From Candidatus Aramenus sp. CH1 (GTDB taxonomy: Archaea; Thermoproteota; Thermoprotei_A; Sulfolobales; Sulfolobaceae): a stretch of DNA of 64,000 nt. The notes under the pieces are model-generated. The model was given only the letters and a program-made list of their open reading frames with translations. It was not told where the DNA came from and did not search any database. Position numbers and translations under genes: made by a program. The DNA lies in the NCBI GenBank assembly GCA_022678445.1, contig JALBWU010000010.1, forward strand, positions 1 to 64,000, read 5' to 3'. This document shows, one piece after another, positions 16,474-26,547 of this stretch. Within the stretch, counting starts at the first letter, position 1; each line of letters begins with the position of its first letter.

Positions 16474-17718
16474 ATGGATTGGAGACCAGAGGACATTAAA
16501 GTTGTAGTCCCAATAGGTGGAGAGGCTACAAGGCTAAGGCCACTTACCATAGAGACGTCGAAGGCCACAGTAAGGCTATTGAATAGACCCCTACTAGAGT
16601 TCCCCATACTTGAGTTGGCGAAACAGGGAGTAAAGGAGTTCATCTTCGGCGTCAGGGGCTACATAAACTACAAGTCGTTGTTCGACACGTTCAAGGAGGG
16701 AATTGGGTTCTCCGCTAGGTATAAGATAAAGCCCAGGGTGCACTTCAAGTACCAACCTAGGGTAGACAGCGTAGGTAACGCAGACTCCTTGAGGATAAAC
16801 ATGGAGTACTACAGGGTCGAGGACATAACCTTGGTGATACAAGGGGACAACATCTTCAGGATAGACCTCAAAAAGCTAATTAACTTCCACCTTAGCAAGG
16901 GAGCAATGATGACCATAGCGCTGAAGAAGTGGGACAACGTGGAGGATTTCGGCGTTGCAGACGTAGCTGGGGACATGAGGATAAGGAGGTTCGTGGAGAA
17001 GCCCAAAAAAGAAGAGGCACCCTCCAACCTAATAAACACTGGCATTTACGTCCTCTCTCCAAAGATCCGAGAGGTATTTGAAAACGACGACATGAGGGAA
17101 ATGCTGAAGCTGGGGAAGATGGACTTCGGGAAAGACGTTATACCGTACTTGATAGAGAAGGGGTACTCAGTCTACGGCTTCGAAATGGAGGACGTGTGGT
17201 TTGACGTCGGAACTCCGGATAGGTACTTAGACGCCATGGAGACCCTCTTGGCGACCTTGCCCGACAACGAGATAGGAGGTAAGAGGATAGACCAAGATAA
17301 GAGGATATTCGTCCAAGGCTCTAGCCCAGACTCCATTAGGAGGAGGAATATAATCATCAGCAAGTACAAGAAGGGCAGGCTGGACATTCAGGGAAACGCG
17401 TTAATAGGTCGCCACTGCCAGATAGGTAACGAGATATTCATACAGAACTCCACCATAGACAACTTCTCCATCGTGGAGAACAACGTGAAGATAATAAGGA
17501 GCGCTGTAATGGACAGGGTATACATAGGTAGGAATGTGGTTATTCAAAATTCCATAATAGGCAGACATGCAGAGATTAAGAGCGGTTCGAAGATAATAGA
17601 TAGTGTCATTGGGGACGACGTCTCCATTGGAGAGGGAAGCGAGATCATTAGGTCCAAGATTTACCCGCACAGGGTTATAAACGCCGGTAGCAAGATCCAC
17701 GACACAATTTTAACATAA
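16474..17718 (+). CDS. Sugar-phosphate nucleotidyltransferase with left-handed beta-helix (GlgC-like)
   Basis: A 414-residue protein. The N-terminal Rossmann-like nucleotidyltransferase domain has VVPIGGEATRLRPLTIETSKA (Gly-rich nucleotide loop and Lys) and LVIQGDNIF (metal-binding Asp). The C-terminal third carries hexapeptide repeats (IGRNVVIQNSIIGRHAEIKSGSKII). The loop reads GGEATRLRPLT instead of the usual GGxGTRLRPLT. It makes an NDP-sugar; in this operon most likely ADP- or UDP-glucose for glycogen synthase. Glucoamylase follows after 30 nt. Confidence 0.88.
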   Translation: MDWRPEDIKVVVPIGGEATRLRPLTIETSKATVRLLNRPLLEFPILELAKQGVKEFIFGVRGYINYKSLFDTFKEGIGFSARYKIKPRVHFKYQPRVDSVGNADSLRINMEYYRVEDITLVIQGDNIFRIDLKKLINFHLSKGAMMTIALKKWDNVEDFGVADVAGDMRIRRFVEKPKKEEAPSNLINTGIYVLSPKIREVFENDDMREMLKLGKMDFGKDVIPYLIEKGYSVYGFEMEDVWFDVGTPDRYLDAMETLLATLPDNEIGGKRIDQDKRIFVQGSSPDSIRRRNIIISKYKKGRLDIQGNALIGRHCQIGNEIFIQNSTIDNFSIVENNVKIIRSAVMDRVYIGRNVVIQNSIIGRHAEIKSGSKIIDSVIGDDVSIGEGSEIIRSKIYPHRVINAGSKIHDTILT

Positions 17719-17748
17719 GTAACAGAGTTAACATAAAGTAATAGGAAC

Positions 17749-19602
17749 ATGAGGTTCGCTACCCTTGGCAACGGGAGGTTGCTGGTAAACCTTGACGAGA
17801 TAGGGAGGATCGTCGACCTTTATTACCCTTACGTAGGAATGGAAAACCAGACCTCGGGAAACCCAGTCAGGGAAGCCTTGTGGGGTAACGAAAGGCTAAT
17901 CCTTGACGAGCAGTGGAAGACAAACGTAGAGTACATGGACGACGTTAACATAGTCGAGGTCAATAGCAAGGTAGATCCCTTAGGGCTGTCGATAAACAGC
18001 TACAGCTTCGTAGATCCCTCTGAGCCGATCTACTTCTCTATCATAAAGGTGTTGAACAACGGCAACAATAAGGCTAGGTTTAAGCTGTTTTATTACCACG
18101 ACTTCAACATCTACTCTAACCCCTTTGGGGACACCGCGTTTTACGACCCGTATACGTTCTCTTTGGTGCACTACAAGTCCAAGAGGTACATTGCGGTAAA
18201 GTTGTTTACAACTGGGACTGCGGAACCCGACTTCTCCACATCAAAGGACAATCTCATCGATGACATGAAGGACGGAAAGCTTGGCAAGAACTCAATAACC
18301 CACGGGAACGTCCAGTCAGCTATGGGGATCGAGGGAGAAGTCGACCCAGGCTCCTTTACTAAGCTCTACTACGTAATCGTAGCTGACAGGACACTAGAGG
18401 GCGTCAGGAACGCTATAAGTAAGGTCACGCCAGCGCAGATAGAGTCCAAGTTCGTCTCCACTTACATGTTCTGGAAGAGCTGGCTGAACAAGGGGGGCAA
18501 GGGAGAGGAAGACCTCCTAAAGCTGTACAACGTGAGTCTGATAGTCATTAAAAACCACATGGACATCAACGGCTCCTTCATAGCCTCCTCCGACTACTCC
18601 TTTGTAAATTTGTACGGCGACTCCTACCAGTACTGTTGGCCGAGGGACTGCGCATACGCTGCCTACGCTTTGGACATCTCGGGCTACGGGGAACTGGCTG
18701 TGAGGCACTTCAACTTTATAAAGGACTTGGCCAACGACGAGGGGTTCTTGTACCACAAGTACAACCCCAACAAGACCTTGGCCAGCTCCTGGCACCCCTG
18801 GCTCTACAACGGCAAGAGGATATATCCCATACAGGAGGACGAAACGGCCCTAGAGGTGTGGGCAATAGGTAACCACTACGAGAGGTATAAGGACCTCGAC
18901 GAGCTCGTTGAAATATACAAGAAGTTCGTTAAGCCCGCCTTACACTTCATGATCAGATTTACGGAGGACGGGCTTCCTAAGCCTTCATTTGACCTCTGGG
19001 AGGAGAGGTTCGGCATACACATTTATACCGTAGCAACCGTCTACGGTGGGCTCATAAAGGGCTCCGTCTTGGCCAGGGACATGGGAGATGAATCCCTGAG
19101 TGACGATGCTAAGGACGTGGCAAAGGTAATGGCTGAGCAGACAAAGAAGAGAATGGTCAAAAACAACGTGCTTGTGAGGAGGATAGACGAGTACGGAAAC
19201 CTCGACACTACAATAGATGCAAGCATGTACGCACCGTACTTCTTTGGCATGTACAGCCCAAGAGACCCAGTAGTGGTAAACACGATGAAGGCAATCCAAC
19301 AAACGTTGACCGTGAACGGCGGGATAATAAGGTACGAGAACGACTACTACCAGAGGAGGGATACCCAGCCAAACCCGTGGATAATAACCACGTTATGGCT
19401 TTCTGAGTATTACTCGGACATAGGCGACCTCAACAACGCAAAGAAGCTCATAGACTGGGTAAAGGGGAGGGCCACTCCCTCTGGCCTACTACCAGAACAA
19501 GTCCACCCAGTGACTCTAGAGTCCACTTCGGTAATACCTCTGGTCTGGTCGCACGCCGAGTATATAATTAGTTTAAATAAATACTTGAACAATAAAAGGT
19601 AA
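17749..19602 (+). CDS. Glucoamylase, GH15 family
   Basis: A 617-residue GH15 enzyme with an N-terminal beta-sandwich domain and a C-terminal (alpha/alpha)6 barrel. Landmarks are [30 protein letters not shown] (general acid Glu at about 417-418) and GLLPEQVHP (catalytic base Glu near 580). It releases beta-glucose from the non-reducing ends of glucan. There is no signal peptide, so it acts on internal glycogen. It is followed after 5 nt by the debranching enzyme, forming the breakdown half of the region. Confidence 0.93.
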   Translation: MRFATLGNGRLLVNLDEIGRIVDLYYPYVGMENQTSGNPVREALWGNERLILDEQWKTNVEYMDDVNIVEVNSKVDPLGLSINSYSFVDPSEPIYFSIIKVLNNGNNKARFKLFYYHDFNIYSNPFGDTAFYDPYTFSLVHYKSKRYIAVKLFTTGTAEPDFSTSKDNLIDDMKDGKLGKNSITHGNVQSAMGIEGEVDPGSFTKLYYVIVADRTLEGVRNAISKVTPAQIESKFVSTYMFWKSWLNKGGKGEEDLLKLYNVSLIVIKNHMDINGSFIASSDYSFVNLYGDSYQYCWPRDCAYAAYALDISGYGELAVRHFNFIKDLANDEGFLYHKYNPNKTLASSWHPWLYNGKRIYPIQEDETALEVWAIGNHYERYKDLDELVEIYKKFVKPALHFMIRFTEDGLPKPSFDLWEERFGIHIYTVATVYGGLIKGSVLARDMGDESLSDDAKDVAKVMAEQTKKRMVKNNVLVRRIDEYGNLDTTIDASMYAPYFFGMYSPRDPVVVNTMKAIQQTLTVNGGIIRYENDYYQRRDTQPNPWIITTLWLSEYYSDIGDLNNAKKLIDWVKGRATPSGLLPEQVHPVTLESTSVIPLVWSHAEYIISLNKYLNNKR

Positions 19603-19607
19603 AGCAG

Positions 19608-21443
19608 ATGATTAGCCCAGAGGAGTGCGAGGAGAGGGAGTGGATAATCCCAAACGGGGTCGGGGGTTACGCTTCTTCCACCATATGCGGTATTAACGCC
19701 AGGACGTACCACGGCTACCTTGTCGTCCCCCTCAACCCTCCTCACAAGAGGTACCTTCTGCTTTCCAAGTTCGAGGACTTCTTTCTCCTCGACGGCAAGG
19801 AGTACCCAATGAGCACTAACAGGTACAACTTTGACGTATATTACCCCCAGGGTTATAAGTACATAACTAGGACGACGTTCGGGGAAAACTTCGTCACGTG
19901 GGTCTACGACTTTGACGGCAACGAGGCGAGAAAAACCCTCGTTGTCAATAGGGGCTCAGACTCGGTAACTGTTGAGTACTCCTCCGATTCGGGGAAGTTT
20001 AGGATATGCCCGCTGGTGACGTTTAGGAGCCACCACTTAGCGTTGAAGAGCAGGCCCGGGTTCTTTTCCTACGCGGTTTCGGGGAATAAAATAACGATAT
20101 TCCTAAACGAAAGGCTGATCCTCAACTTCGAGATATCTAGCGTCTATAAGGTTGAGAGAACTGAGTACTGGTACTACAACTTCTTTTACAAGCTCGACTA
20201 CGAGAGGGGAAGCAACTACTTGGAGGACTTGTACAATCCATTTTGCATTACCACTGAAAACAGCGAAGTAACGATAGATGCCTACATGACTTCCTTGAAG
20301 AAGTGCGGTTTGGTTCACTTGAAGAGGGATATAGCTAAGCTACTAGCCTCCAGCAGTAAGAATTTTGTGGTCAAGGGGAAGGAGTGGGCTATAATTGCGG
20401 GCTACCACTGGTTCGACGAGTGGGGTAGGGACACCTTTGTTTCCCTCGAAGGAGTGCTTCTGCTCAACGGCGAGTACAATATAGCCAAGGAGATCATCTT
20501 GAGGTATCTTTCCTACGAAGAGAAGGGGTTACTGCCAAATAACTTCCTCCACAACGGCGAACCTCAGTACAAGGGAGTTGACGTGTCCCTCTGGGCTATA
20601 AACGCCATATACAAGTACTACCAATACACAAAGGACAAGGAACTAGCCAAGAAGGTGTTTCCCAAGGTACTCGACATAGTTGACTGGTATTGGAAAGGCA
20701 ACGGCATCGTGATAAACAGGGGCGGCCTAGTGTTTCACTACGGGGCCCCTAGGACGTGGATGGACGCCCAGTTCGACGGCACGGTAGTGACGCCCAGAGA
20801 AGGGGCTGCAGTGGAGGTAAACGCCTTGTGGTACAACGCGTTAATGATAACCGCCAAACTGGCAGACGAGATAGGATATAAAGGAGACGAGTTTAAGGAA
20901 AAAGCGATGAAGGTAAAGTCGAGCTTCTTAGAGCATTTCGTCGGCAACTACGGCCTCTACGACTTTATCGACCACGACATGAAGCCTGACGAGAAAGTAA
21001 GGCCTAATCAGATCTTCGCGATTTCCTTGCCTTTCCCCGTTATAGACAACCCTAACACTGCTAAGGGCGTCCTGAAAATAGTGGAAGAAGAACTGCTAAG
21101 GCCATATGGGCTCAGCACTTTATCTAGGAACGACCCCTCTTACATACCATATTACAGGGGGGGCAGGGCAAGTAGGGATTTGGCATACCACAACGGGCCA
21201 ATATGGCCGTGGCTAATAGGAGCATACGTAGACGCAAAGCTCAGGTTTGAGGACAACGTCATAGAGCTAAAGGGGTTGCTTAACAAGCTGAGGCCATTGC
21301 TTGACGTAGCGGAGAAAAACAACGGCTACATTCAAGAACTATTCGAGGACATCCCGCCCTATAAGCCTGGAGGTTGCTTAGCACAAGCTTGGAGCGTAGC
21401 TGAAGTGTACAAGGCGGTTAACAAGATAATTCAGTTCACATGA
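19608..21443 (+). CDS. Glycogen debranching enzyme (archaeal amylo-alpha-1,6-glucosidase type)
   Basis: A 611-residue protein. The N-terminal domain begins [29 protein letters not shown], typical of archaeal debranching enzymes; the C-terminal (alpha/alpha)6 domain has [16 protein letters not shown] (catalytic Asp region), [12 protein letters not shown], and ends [14 protein letters not shown]. It hydrolyses alpha-1,6 branch points left by chain-shortening enzymes, complementing the glucoamylase 5 nt upstream. No signal peptide is present. The operon ends here and the next genes point the other way. Confidence 0.92.
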   Translation: MISPEECEEREWIIPNGVGGYASSTICGINARTYHGYLVVPLNPPHKRYLLLSKFEDFFLLDGKEYPMSTNRYNFDVYYPQGYKYITRTTFGENFVTWVYDFDGNEARKTLVVNRGSDSVTVEYSSDSGKFRICPLVTFRSHHLALKSRPGFFSYAVSGNKITIFLNERLILNFEISSVYKVERTEYWYYNFFYKLDYERGSNYLEDLYNPFCITTENSEVTIDAYMTSLKKCGLVHLKRDIAKLLASSSKNFVVKGKEWAIIAGYHWFDEWGRDTFVSLEGVLLLNGEYNIAKEIILRYLSYEEKGLLPNNFLHNGEPQYKGVDVSLWAINAIYKYYQYTKDKELAKKVFPKVLDIVDWYWKGNGIVINRGGLVFHYGAPRTWMDAQFDGTVVTPREGAAVEVNALWYNALMITAKLADEIGYKGDEFKEKAMKVKSSFLEHFVGNYGLYDFIDHDMKPDEKVRPNQIFAISLPFPVIDNPNTAKGVLKIVEEELLRPYGLSTLSRNDPSYIPYYRGGRASRDLAYHNGPIWPWLIGAYVDAKLRFEDNVIELKGLLNKLRPLLDVAEKNNGYIQELFEDIPPYKPGGCLAQAWSVAEVYKAVNKIIQFT

Positions 21444-21466
21444 GGAAAAAAGAAAGACTAGACACT

Positions 21467-22885
21467 TTACTTCTTCCTCTGGTCCACGAACACTTGTAGC
21501 TTGTACCCTGTCCAGATTGTCTTCCCTGGCTCCACCCACTCTATTTCTACGTCGTCCGGTTGTAGCCCTATCCTGTTTGCCAGGATTTCCCTAGCCTTAG
21601 CGTCGTAGTCCTTGTCTACGCTGGTCTTGTAAGTTTCTATCCTTATCTTTAACTTTTCCATTTCGTTGGCGTAGACGAATATGTTAAACATTCCAGTGGT
21701 GTCAGGTATCTCGTTAACGGCGTCCTCAACGTAAATGGGAAGCAACAACTTCCCCTTAACCTTGAACATCCACTCTACCCTACCCGGTATGGGCTCTGTG
21801 AACTTCATGTGCGTAATACCAAACTGTGGGTCTGGATCAGTGGTGAACTCGTTCTTGACGTAGTCCCCAAGGCTGTACCTAATCAGGGGCATCGTGAAGT
21901 GGTTAAGCAGGGTAGCGATCAGTTCTCCCCTCTCCCCCTCGCTCGCCGGTTCGTCTGTCTTAGGGTCTACTATGTCGAAGATCTCCATGTCCTCCCACAC
22001 TACTAGCTGGCCGTCTAGGCCAGGGACTTCTACTGCCATGTGGCCGTCAGTTGTACCCCAGACGCTTATGGCTAGCTTGGCGTTGGGGTGCACTTGGAAC
22101 AGTTTCTCTTTAGTGTTCTTTGCAGCAGCTCCGCCGTGAAGCAGGAGGACTTTAAACGGAGTCTCCCAGCCCTCCTTCTTAGCCTCTTCCCCTATAAGCC
22201 TGTGTAACCAAGGGGTCGTTGCTAAAACATCAACTTTCCAGAGTCTAAAGATCAAGTTGTGTCTGCTCTTCCAGCTGAAGTACGTCTCTCCTCCTCCTGC
22301 AATCGCCGTGGCCCCGCACCTCCAAATAGCAGCCTCAACTACTGGGGGTCCCCAGCTGTAAAAACCGCTCATGTTCAAGTAGTTGGCGTATACGGTGGTC
22401 GGCTTCACTCCAGCGAAGGTCCATAAGTACCTAGCTTGGGCCTCCTCGAAGTAGTCCAGCTCCAGTGCGCCCCAACCCTGGAAGGTAGGCATCCCTGTGG
22501 AGCCAGAGGTAGCGCCCACGAATCTAATCCTCCTGGCCAGCTCCGGAACCATTATCGACCCAAAGGGCGGGTTCGCGGACAGGTCGTTCCTGAGGTCGTC
22601 CTTCCTCAGGATGGGGATCTTTACGACGTCCCTCCAGTCCTTTATTACTTCAGGGTCGAAGCCCTTTGACTTCCAGAACTTCCTATAGAACTCCGAGTTT
22701 TCCCAAGCCCACTTAACTATCCTCTTGAGCCTCTGGGTCTTCAGCTTGTCCAGCTCTTCCCTCTTCATTGTCATTACTTTCCTGTTCCACAGCTTCTCTG
22801 AGGGGTCTGGCATCGTCGTTGTTATGAAGCCCTCTCTCCTTAGCTCCTCGTGTACCGACTGGTAGAAACTTAAAACTGAGGACAT
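21467..22885 (-). CDS. Phenylacetate-CoA ligase-like adenylate-forming enzyme (PaaK family)
   Basis: A 472-residue AMP-forming CoA ligase. The phosphate-binding loop is [11 protein letters not shown] (about 128), the middle motif is [16 protein letters not shown], and the YSLGDYV core precedes a C-terminal domain with [10 protein letters not shown]. PaaK-family enzymes activate aryl or short acyl acids to CoA thioesters. It is followed on the same strand, in the upstream direction, by a 3-hydroxyacyl-CoA dehydrogenase gene (32 nt gap), so the two may process one acyl-CoA. The substrate is not deducible; phenylacetate is only the family name. Confidence 0.85.
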   Translation of the reverse strand: MSSVLSFYQSVHEELRREGFITTTMPDPSEKLWNRKVMTMKREELDKLKTQRLKRIVKWAWENSEFYRKFWKSKGFDPEVIKDWRDVVKIPILRKDDLRNDLSANPPFGSIMVPELARRIRFVGATSGSTGMPTFQGWGALELDYFEEAQARYLWTFAGVKPTTVYANYLNMSGFYSWGPPVVEAAIWRCGATAIAGGGETYFSWKSRHNLIFRLWKVDVLATTPWLHRLIGEEAKKEGWETPFKVLLLHGGAAAKNTKEKLFQVHPNAKLAISVWGTTDGHMAVEVPGLDGQLVVWEDMEIFDIVDPKTDEPASEGERGELIATLLNHFTMPLIRYSLGDYVKNEFTTDPDPQFGITHMKFTEPIPGRVEWMFKVKGKLLLPIYVEDAVNEIPDTTGMFNIFVYANEMEKLKIRIETYKTSVDKDYDAKAREILANRIGLQPDDVEIEWVEPGKTIWTGYKLQVFVDQRKK

Positions 22886-22917
22886 GAATCTAATATTGCT
22901 TAAACTACTTAAAAACT

Positions 22918-24084
22918 TTAAGAGTACTTGTAGAAGCCCTCTCCTGCCTTCCTTCCTAGCTTCCCCTTTCTCACCATCTCGTCCAAGAGCTCATTTGGCT
23001 TGTACGCCTCGTAGCCCTTGGAGTAGATATCCCTTAGCTCCTCAACTATCCTGTCTAACCCTATGTTGTCTGCCATTTCCAATAGGCCCTGCGGGAAGTT
23101 GAAGCCGTACTTCATTACTGTATCTATCTCCTGGGCGTTCACTATCTTGTTCTGGATGAGCCACGCAGCCTCGTTCACAGCCAACGACAGCAACCTAGAC
23201 TCTCTAACCGGCGAGTCAGCAGGTAAGGATGGCTTTACGTACTTGCTTCCCGGATACTCGTAGAAGCCCTTCCCGGTCTTAACGCCCAGCTGCTTTGCCT
23301 CTACCTTTTCCCTAAACATGTTACACTTAACGTCGCTAGCACTCCTCCCCACTATCACCTTCCACAAGTCTAGGGCGACGTCTAGGCCCACGTAGTCGGA
23401 AAGCTCAAACACCCCCATGGGCAACTTTAACTTGTTCCTAGCTGTGCTGTCTACCTGCTGTATTGTAGCCTCACCGCTCTCAACCTCCCTACAAGCCTCT
23501 TGCATGAGCCTCAAGTAGATCCTGTTTGACACAAAGCCGGGGACCTCTACCCTTAGCCTCACCGGTATCTTGTTCATCTGCCTAGCTATCTCGACGACCT
23601 TGTTGGTGGTCTCCTCTGAGGTGTACTTGCTCGGTATTACCTCCACAAGCTTCATAATGGGCGGTGGGTTGAAGAAATGCATCCCAATCACCTTGTCCTT
23701 CCTGTTGGTCGCCTCTGCTATGTCGGAGATGGGGATGGAACTAGTGTTGGTCGCCAGTATAGCGTGCTGAGGGGCTATCCTGTCCAGCTCCTGGAAGACC
23801 TTCCTCTTGAGGTCCATGTTTTCTGGTACAGCCTCTATAGCTAGGTCTATGTCCTTAGCGACGTCGTAGGACACCGACATGGTCACCTTGGACATTACAG
23901 CCTCTGGAGTCTCCTTTATTGTGCCCCTCTCGTATAGCCTCCTAAGTGAGTCCGTCATCCTCTCCTTAGCCCTGTTGAGTATGTCCCACGATATGTCCAC
24001 TAGCTTTACCTCAAAGCCAGAGATCGCCGCTACTTCTGCTATTCCGTGGCCCATTGTCCCAGAGCCAACAACTAAGACCTTCAT
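22918..24084 (-). CDS. 3-hydroxyacyl-CoA dehydrogenase with two C-terminal domains
   Basis: A 388-residue NAD-dependent enzyme. The N-terminal Rossmann motif is [17 protein letters not shown], the catalytic His is in [16 protein letters not shown], and PGFVSNR links to the first helical domain. A second copy of the C-terminal domain follows ([21 protein letters not shown], then a related [21 protein letters not shown]). No enoyl-CoA hydratase domain is attached, unlike the bifunctional Sulfolobales enzyme of the hydroxybutyrate cycle. It likely oxidises a 3-hydroxyacyl-CoA in fatty or aromatic acid degradation together with the CoA ligase downstream. Confidence 0.9.
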   Translation of the reverse strand: MKVLVVGSGTMGHGIAEVAAISGFEVKLVDISWDILNRAKERMTDSLRRLYERGTIKETPEAVMSKVTMSVSYDVAKDIDLAIEAVPENMDLKRKVFQELDRIAPQHAILATNTSSIPISDIAEATNRKDKVIGMHFFNPPPIMKLVEVIPSKYTSEETTNKVVEIARQMNKIPVRLRVEVPGFVSNRIYLRLMQEACREVESGEATIQQVDSTARNKLKLPMGVFELSDYVGLDVALDLWKVIVGRSASDVKCNMFREKVEAKQLGVKTGKGFYEYPGSKYVKPSLPADSPVRESRLLSLAVNEAAWLIQNKIVNAQEIDTVMKYGFNFPQGLLEMADNIGLDRIVEELRDIYSKGYEAYKPNELLDEMVRKGKLGRKAGEGFYKYS

Positions 24085-24152
24085 TTCGGGGTCTGTTTAA
24101 TAAAGAATAAACTTGATTAAATAATTTATACTCGACGGCATTACTTCATTAT

Positions 24153-25241
24153 GTGAAGGCTGCAGTTCTTTTCAAATACAACGAGCCGTTAAAGGTAGTT
24201 GACAACGTCAAGATATCCCAGCCAAAGGCAGGGGAAGTAAAAATAAAGGTGGTAACTACTGGGCTCTGCCACTCGGACGTAAACGTGTTTGAGGGCAAGA
24301 CCCCTGTGCCGCCTCCCGTTGTGGCGGGACACGAGATAGCGGGAATAGTGGAGGAAGTAGGAGAAGGGGTTACCAGGGTTAAGCCCAGGGACAGGGTAGT
24401 CTCAGCTTTCATACACCCCTGCGGCAAGTGCAGGAACTGTGCGTCCGGCAAGGAGAACTTGTGCGAGACGTTTTCGCAGGCGAGGCTAAAGGGCACTATG
24501 CCCGACGGCACTACGAGGCTGTCGCTGGACGGCCAAGAGATAAGGACGTTCTTGGGAGGGGGGTTCGCAGAATACGCCATAGTTGGGGAAAACGCCCTAG
24601 CTGTAGTGCCCCCAGAGATGGACTTGGAGAAGGTAGCTGTCCTAGGATGTGCTGGGCTTACTGGGTATGGGGCTGTGAACTCGGCCAGGATCGAGCCCGG
24701 AGAGACTGTGGCGGTAGTAGGGGTTGGAGGAGTTGGGCTCTCTGTAGTCCAGATGCTCAAGGCATCTGGAGCAGGAAGGATCATAGCACTTGGCACCAAG
24801 AAGTGGAAGCTCCAGAGGGCCATGGAACTAGGGGCTACTGACGTGGTGAACACAGAGGAGGTCGACCCCGTGAAGGTAGTTAAGGAGATTACGAACGGAG
24901 GAGCTGACGTGGTCATAGAGGCTGGCGGTAACGAAAAGACTGTACAGATGGCGCTTGACTTGGTGAGGATTGGGGGAAGAGTTGTACTTGTTGGCCTTCC
25001 ACCAGCTAACGCCATGATACCAGTAAGGATCGCGTCCATAGTGAGGAACGGCGTTACGATCATTGGGAACTACGGCGGTAGACCAAGGGTAGACATGCCC
25101 AGGCTACTGGAGATGGTAAGGCTAGGGAAGTACGACCCAACAAAGCTGATTACGGGCAAGTACAAATTGGAGGAAATAAACGAAGCGGTTAAGCTATTGG
25201 AACAAGGAGAGGCCATAAGGAGCTTAATAGTGATGAAGTAG
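24153..25241 (+). CDS. Zinc-dependent alcohol dehydrogenase (MDR family)
   Basis: A 362-residue medium-chain dehydrogenase. Catalytic-zinc residues are in GLCHSDV and AGHEIAG; the structural zinc site is [15 protein letters not shown] (four Cys); the NAD loop is [14 protein letters not shown]. It starts with GTG at 24153; an ATG two bases earlier is out of frame. It oxidises alcohols or reduces aldehydes with NAD(H). It lies divergent from the 3-hydroxyacyl-CoA dehydrogenase, with 68 nt between them, so shared control is possible. The physiological substrate is unknown. Confidence 0.9.
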   Translation: MKAAVLFKYNEPLKVVDNVKISQPKAGEVKIKVVTTGLCHSDVNVFEGKTPVPPPVVAGHEIAGIVEEVGEGVTRVKPRDRVVSAFIHPCGKCRNCASGKENLCETFSQARLKGTMPDGTTRLSLDGQEIRTFLGGGFAEYAIVGENALAVVPPEMDLEKVAVLGCAGLTGYGAVNSARIEPGETVAVVGVGGVGLSVVQMLKASGAGRIIALGTKKWKLQRAMELGATDVVNTEEVDPVKVVKEITNGGADVVIEAGGNEKTVQMALDLVRIGGRVVLVGLPPANAMIPVRIASIVRNGVTIIGNYGGRPRVDMPRLLEMVRLGKYDPTKLITGKYKLEEINEAVKLLEQGEAIRSLIVMK

Positions 25242-25242
25242 C

Positions 25243-25641
25243 TCACCACACGGATAGGTCGGCAGTCACAAGTCCTAGAGCTCTAGCAACGTCCCTCAAC
25301 GAGATAACCCCTATTATTTTTCCCCCTTCGACTACAGCCAAGTGCCTAATCTTCCTGCTCGTCATGATGAGCGCTGCGTCACTGACATCAGTTGTTGAGT
25401 CTACAGTAACCAAGTTTGAGCTCATAATGGACGACACTCTCTTCGTAAGGGGGACTCCGTCTGCTATAGCATACACCACGTCCCTCTCCGTGACTATTCC
25501 CCTGGCCACACCGTCCATGAGGACTAGCAATGAGCCAACTGACTCCTTTTTCATTAACCTACACGCATCGACTATTGAGCTATTCCCATCTATCGTGATG
25601 GGGGCCCTTGTGACAAGATCCTTTATTATCATTTTTGTCAT
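25243..25641 (-). CDS. Two-CBS-domain protein
   Basis: A 132-residue protein made of one Bateman pair: [36 protein letters not shown]...[12 protein letters not shown], then [34 protein letters not shown]...[12 protein letters not shown]. Such pairs bind adenine nucleotides and often regulate partner enzymes. It is convergent with the alcohol dehydrogenase gene, 1 nt apart. A TATA-like CTATTTAATG on the minus strand (about 25666-25674) is about 26 nt before its ATG, so it is a single-gene leaderless unit. Confidence 0.88.
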   Translation of the reverse strand: MTKMIIKDLVTRAPITIDGNSSIVDACRLMKKESVGSLLVLMDGVARGIVTERDVVYAIADGVPLTKRVSSIMSSNLVTVDSTTDVSDAALIMTSRKIRHLAVVEGGKIIGVISLRDVARALGLVTADLSVW

Positions 25642-25768
25642 TAGAGATACTTACGTTGAATTGCATTAAATAGTTTACGTAAAACCTCATCATCTAGCGT
25701 CGTTCAACTTCAGTTACTTGTTCATTATTCAAAAGTTTCGTCCAAGTCTGGCATTTTATTTACTTATT

Positions 25769-26086
25769 ATGCATGACATGCTAGAGCACAAAGGCTCAGT
25801 TGTGCTTAACCTTGATCTTGAGACATCCAAGGGTCTGGTAGCTAAAAGGTTACATAAGGTGAAGGAGATTATGGGGAAGAGGGGATTCAAGTTAGGCGTA
25901 AGCGCGATAAAGGATCTGTTCGAGGTCAAGGTAGAGAAGGATGACCTAAAATACAACGTTGTTATAATCTTCAGGGACTTCCATCGTTTTACGGTACTTG
26001 ACTTCTTTGCTGAGTCTGGTAGCATTAATTTCAAAAATAATGGAAAAATCGAAAAAATTATGTTAGGTGACTTGGGATGGAAGTAG
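25769..26086 (+). CDS. Small uncharacterised protein, first gene of the pilin-like trio
   Basis: About 105 residues from the ATG at 25769 (25778 is also possible), alternating strands and helices: VVLNLDLETSKGLVAKRLHKVKEIMGKRGFKLG, then YNVVIIFRDFHRFTVLDFFAE. No membrane segment or known motif. A T-rich TATA-like TTTTATTTA ends about 7-8 nt before the ATG at 25769 and is better placed for 25778. Its 3' end overlaps the next gene by 10 nt, so it is translationally coupled to two membrane-anchored, pilin-like proteins. A cytoplasmic assembly or control role would be inference. Confidence 0.6.
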   Translation: MHDMLEHKGSVVLNLDLETSKGLVAKRLHKVKEIMGKRGFKLGVSAIKDLFEVKVEKDDLKYNVVIIFRDFHRFTVLDFFAESGSINFKNNGKIEKIMLGDLGWK

Positions 26087-26547
26087 TATCGTCTTTCCTG
26101 ATAGTCGTTGCTACTGTGGTCATAGGGCTGGTGGTTTTTTCTCTCTTCTCAGTATACAGCGTGGCCGAGTACTCTAGGCAGGTAACCCTTAACGAGGCAA
26201 GGAGTTACGCGGAAGGCCTCTACTACCAAGTTGGCACGCCAGCAGGTGACGAATATCCCGTCGTGATAAAGGACTTCAACTACAATGGGACGCTCTACTT
26301 GTACTGCTTAACGTTTAGCCCTAGCGAGGCTAACTCCGCCCAGTACTTGACACCTACCCCTGGGAAGGGCAACACGTTTATATATAGCGTGACTGGACAA
26401 GAGCTATATCAGGGACAACTACCCCTAGTAAAGTACGAACAGGGGACTCCCGTGTTAGTGCAGAACCTTACGGTGGTGTGGGTAATAGCCAACGTCTCTG
26501 GGGGGCTATTTAGGATAGGCGAAGTGGTGGTGGGGTGGCCACAGTGA
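26077..26547 (+). CDS. Membrane-anchored pilin-like protein (small)
   Basis: A 156-residue protein with an N-terminal hydrophobic helix (about residues 5-27, SSFLIVVATVVIGLVVFSLFSV) directly after a four-residue start, then an extracytoplasmic beta-rich domain with N-glycosylation sequons (NGT, NLT, NVS). The helix resembles a type IV pilin N-terminus, but there is no clear class III signal peptide before it. It overlaps its neighbours at both ends (10 nt and 4 nt), so all three genes are probably made together as parts of one surface structure. Confidence 0.65.
   Translation: MEVVSSFLIVVATVVIGLVVFSLFSVYSVAEYSRQVTLNEARSYAEGLYYQVGTPAGDEYPVVIKDFNYNGTLYLYCLTFSPSEANSAQYLTPTPGKGNTFIYSVTGQELYQGQLPLVKYEQGTPVLVQNLTVVWVIANVSGGLFRIGEVVVGWPQ

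Noticed and set aside
24149-25063. 304-codon minus-strand frame opposite the alcohol dehydrogenase
   Set aside because: Composition is Thr/Ser/Pro-rich, typical of antisense to GC-rich codons; the + strand gene is clear.
25670-25695. GATGATGA on the minus strand near the CBS gene as a C/D sRNA
   Set aside because: No CTGA or C'/D' elements downstream; the region is the CBS gene promoter.
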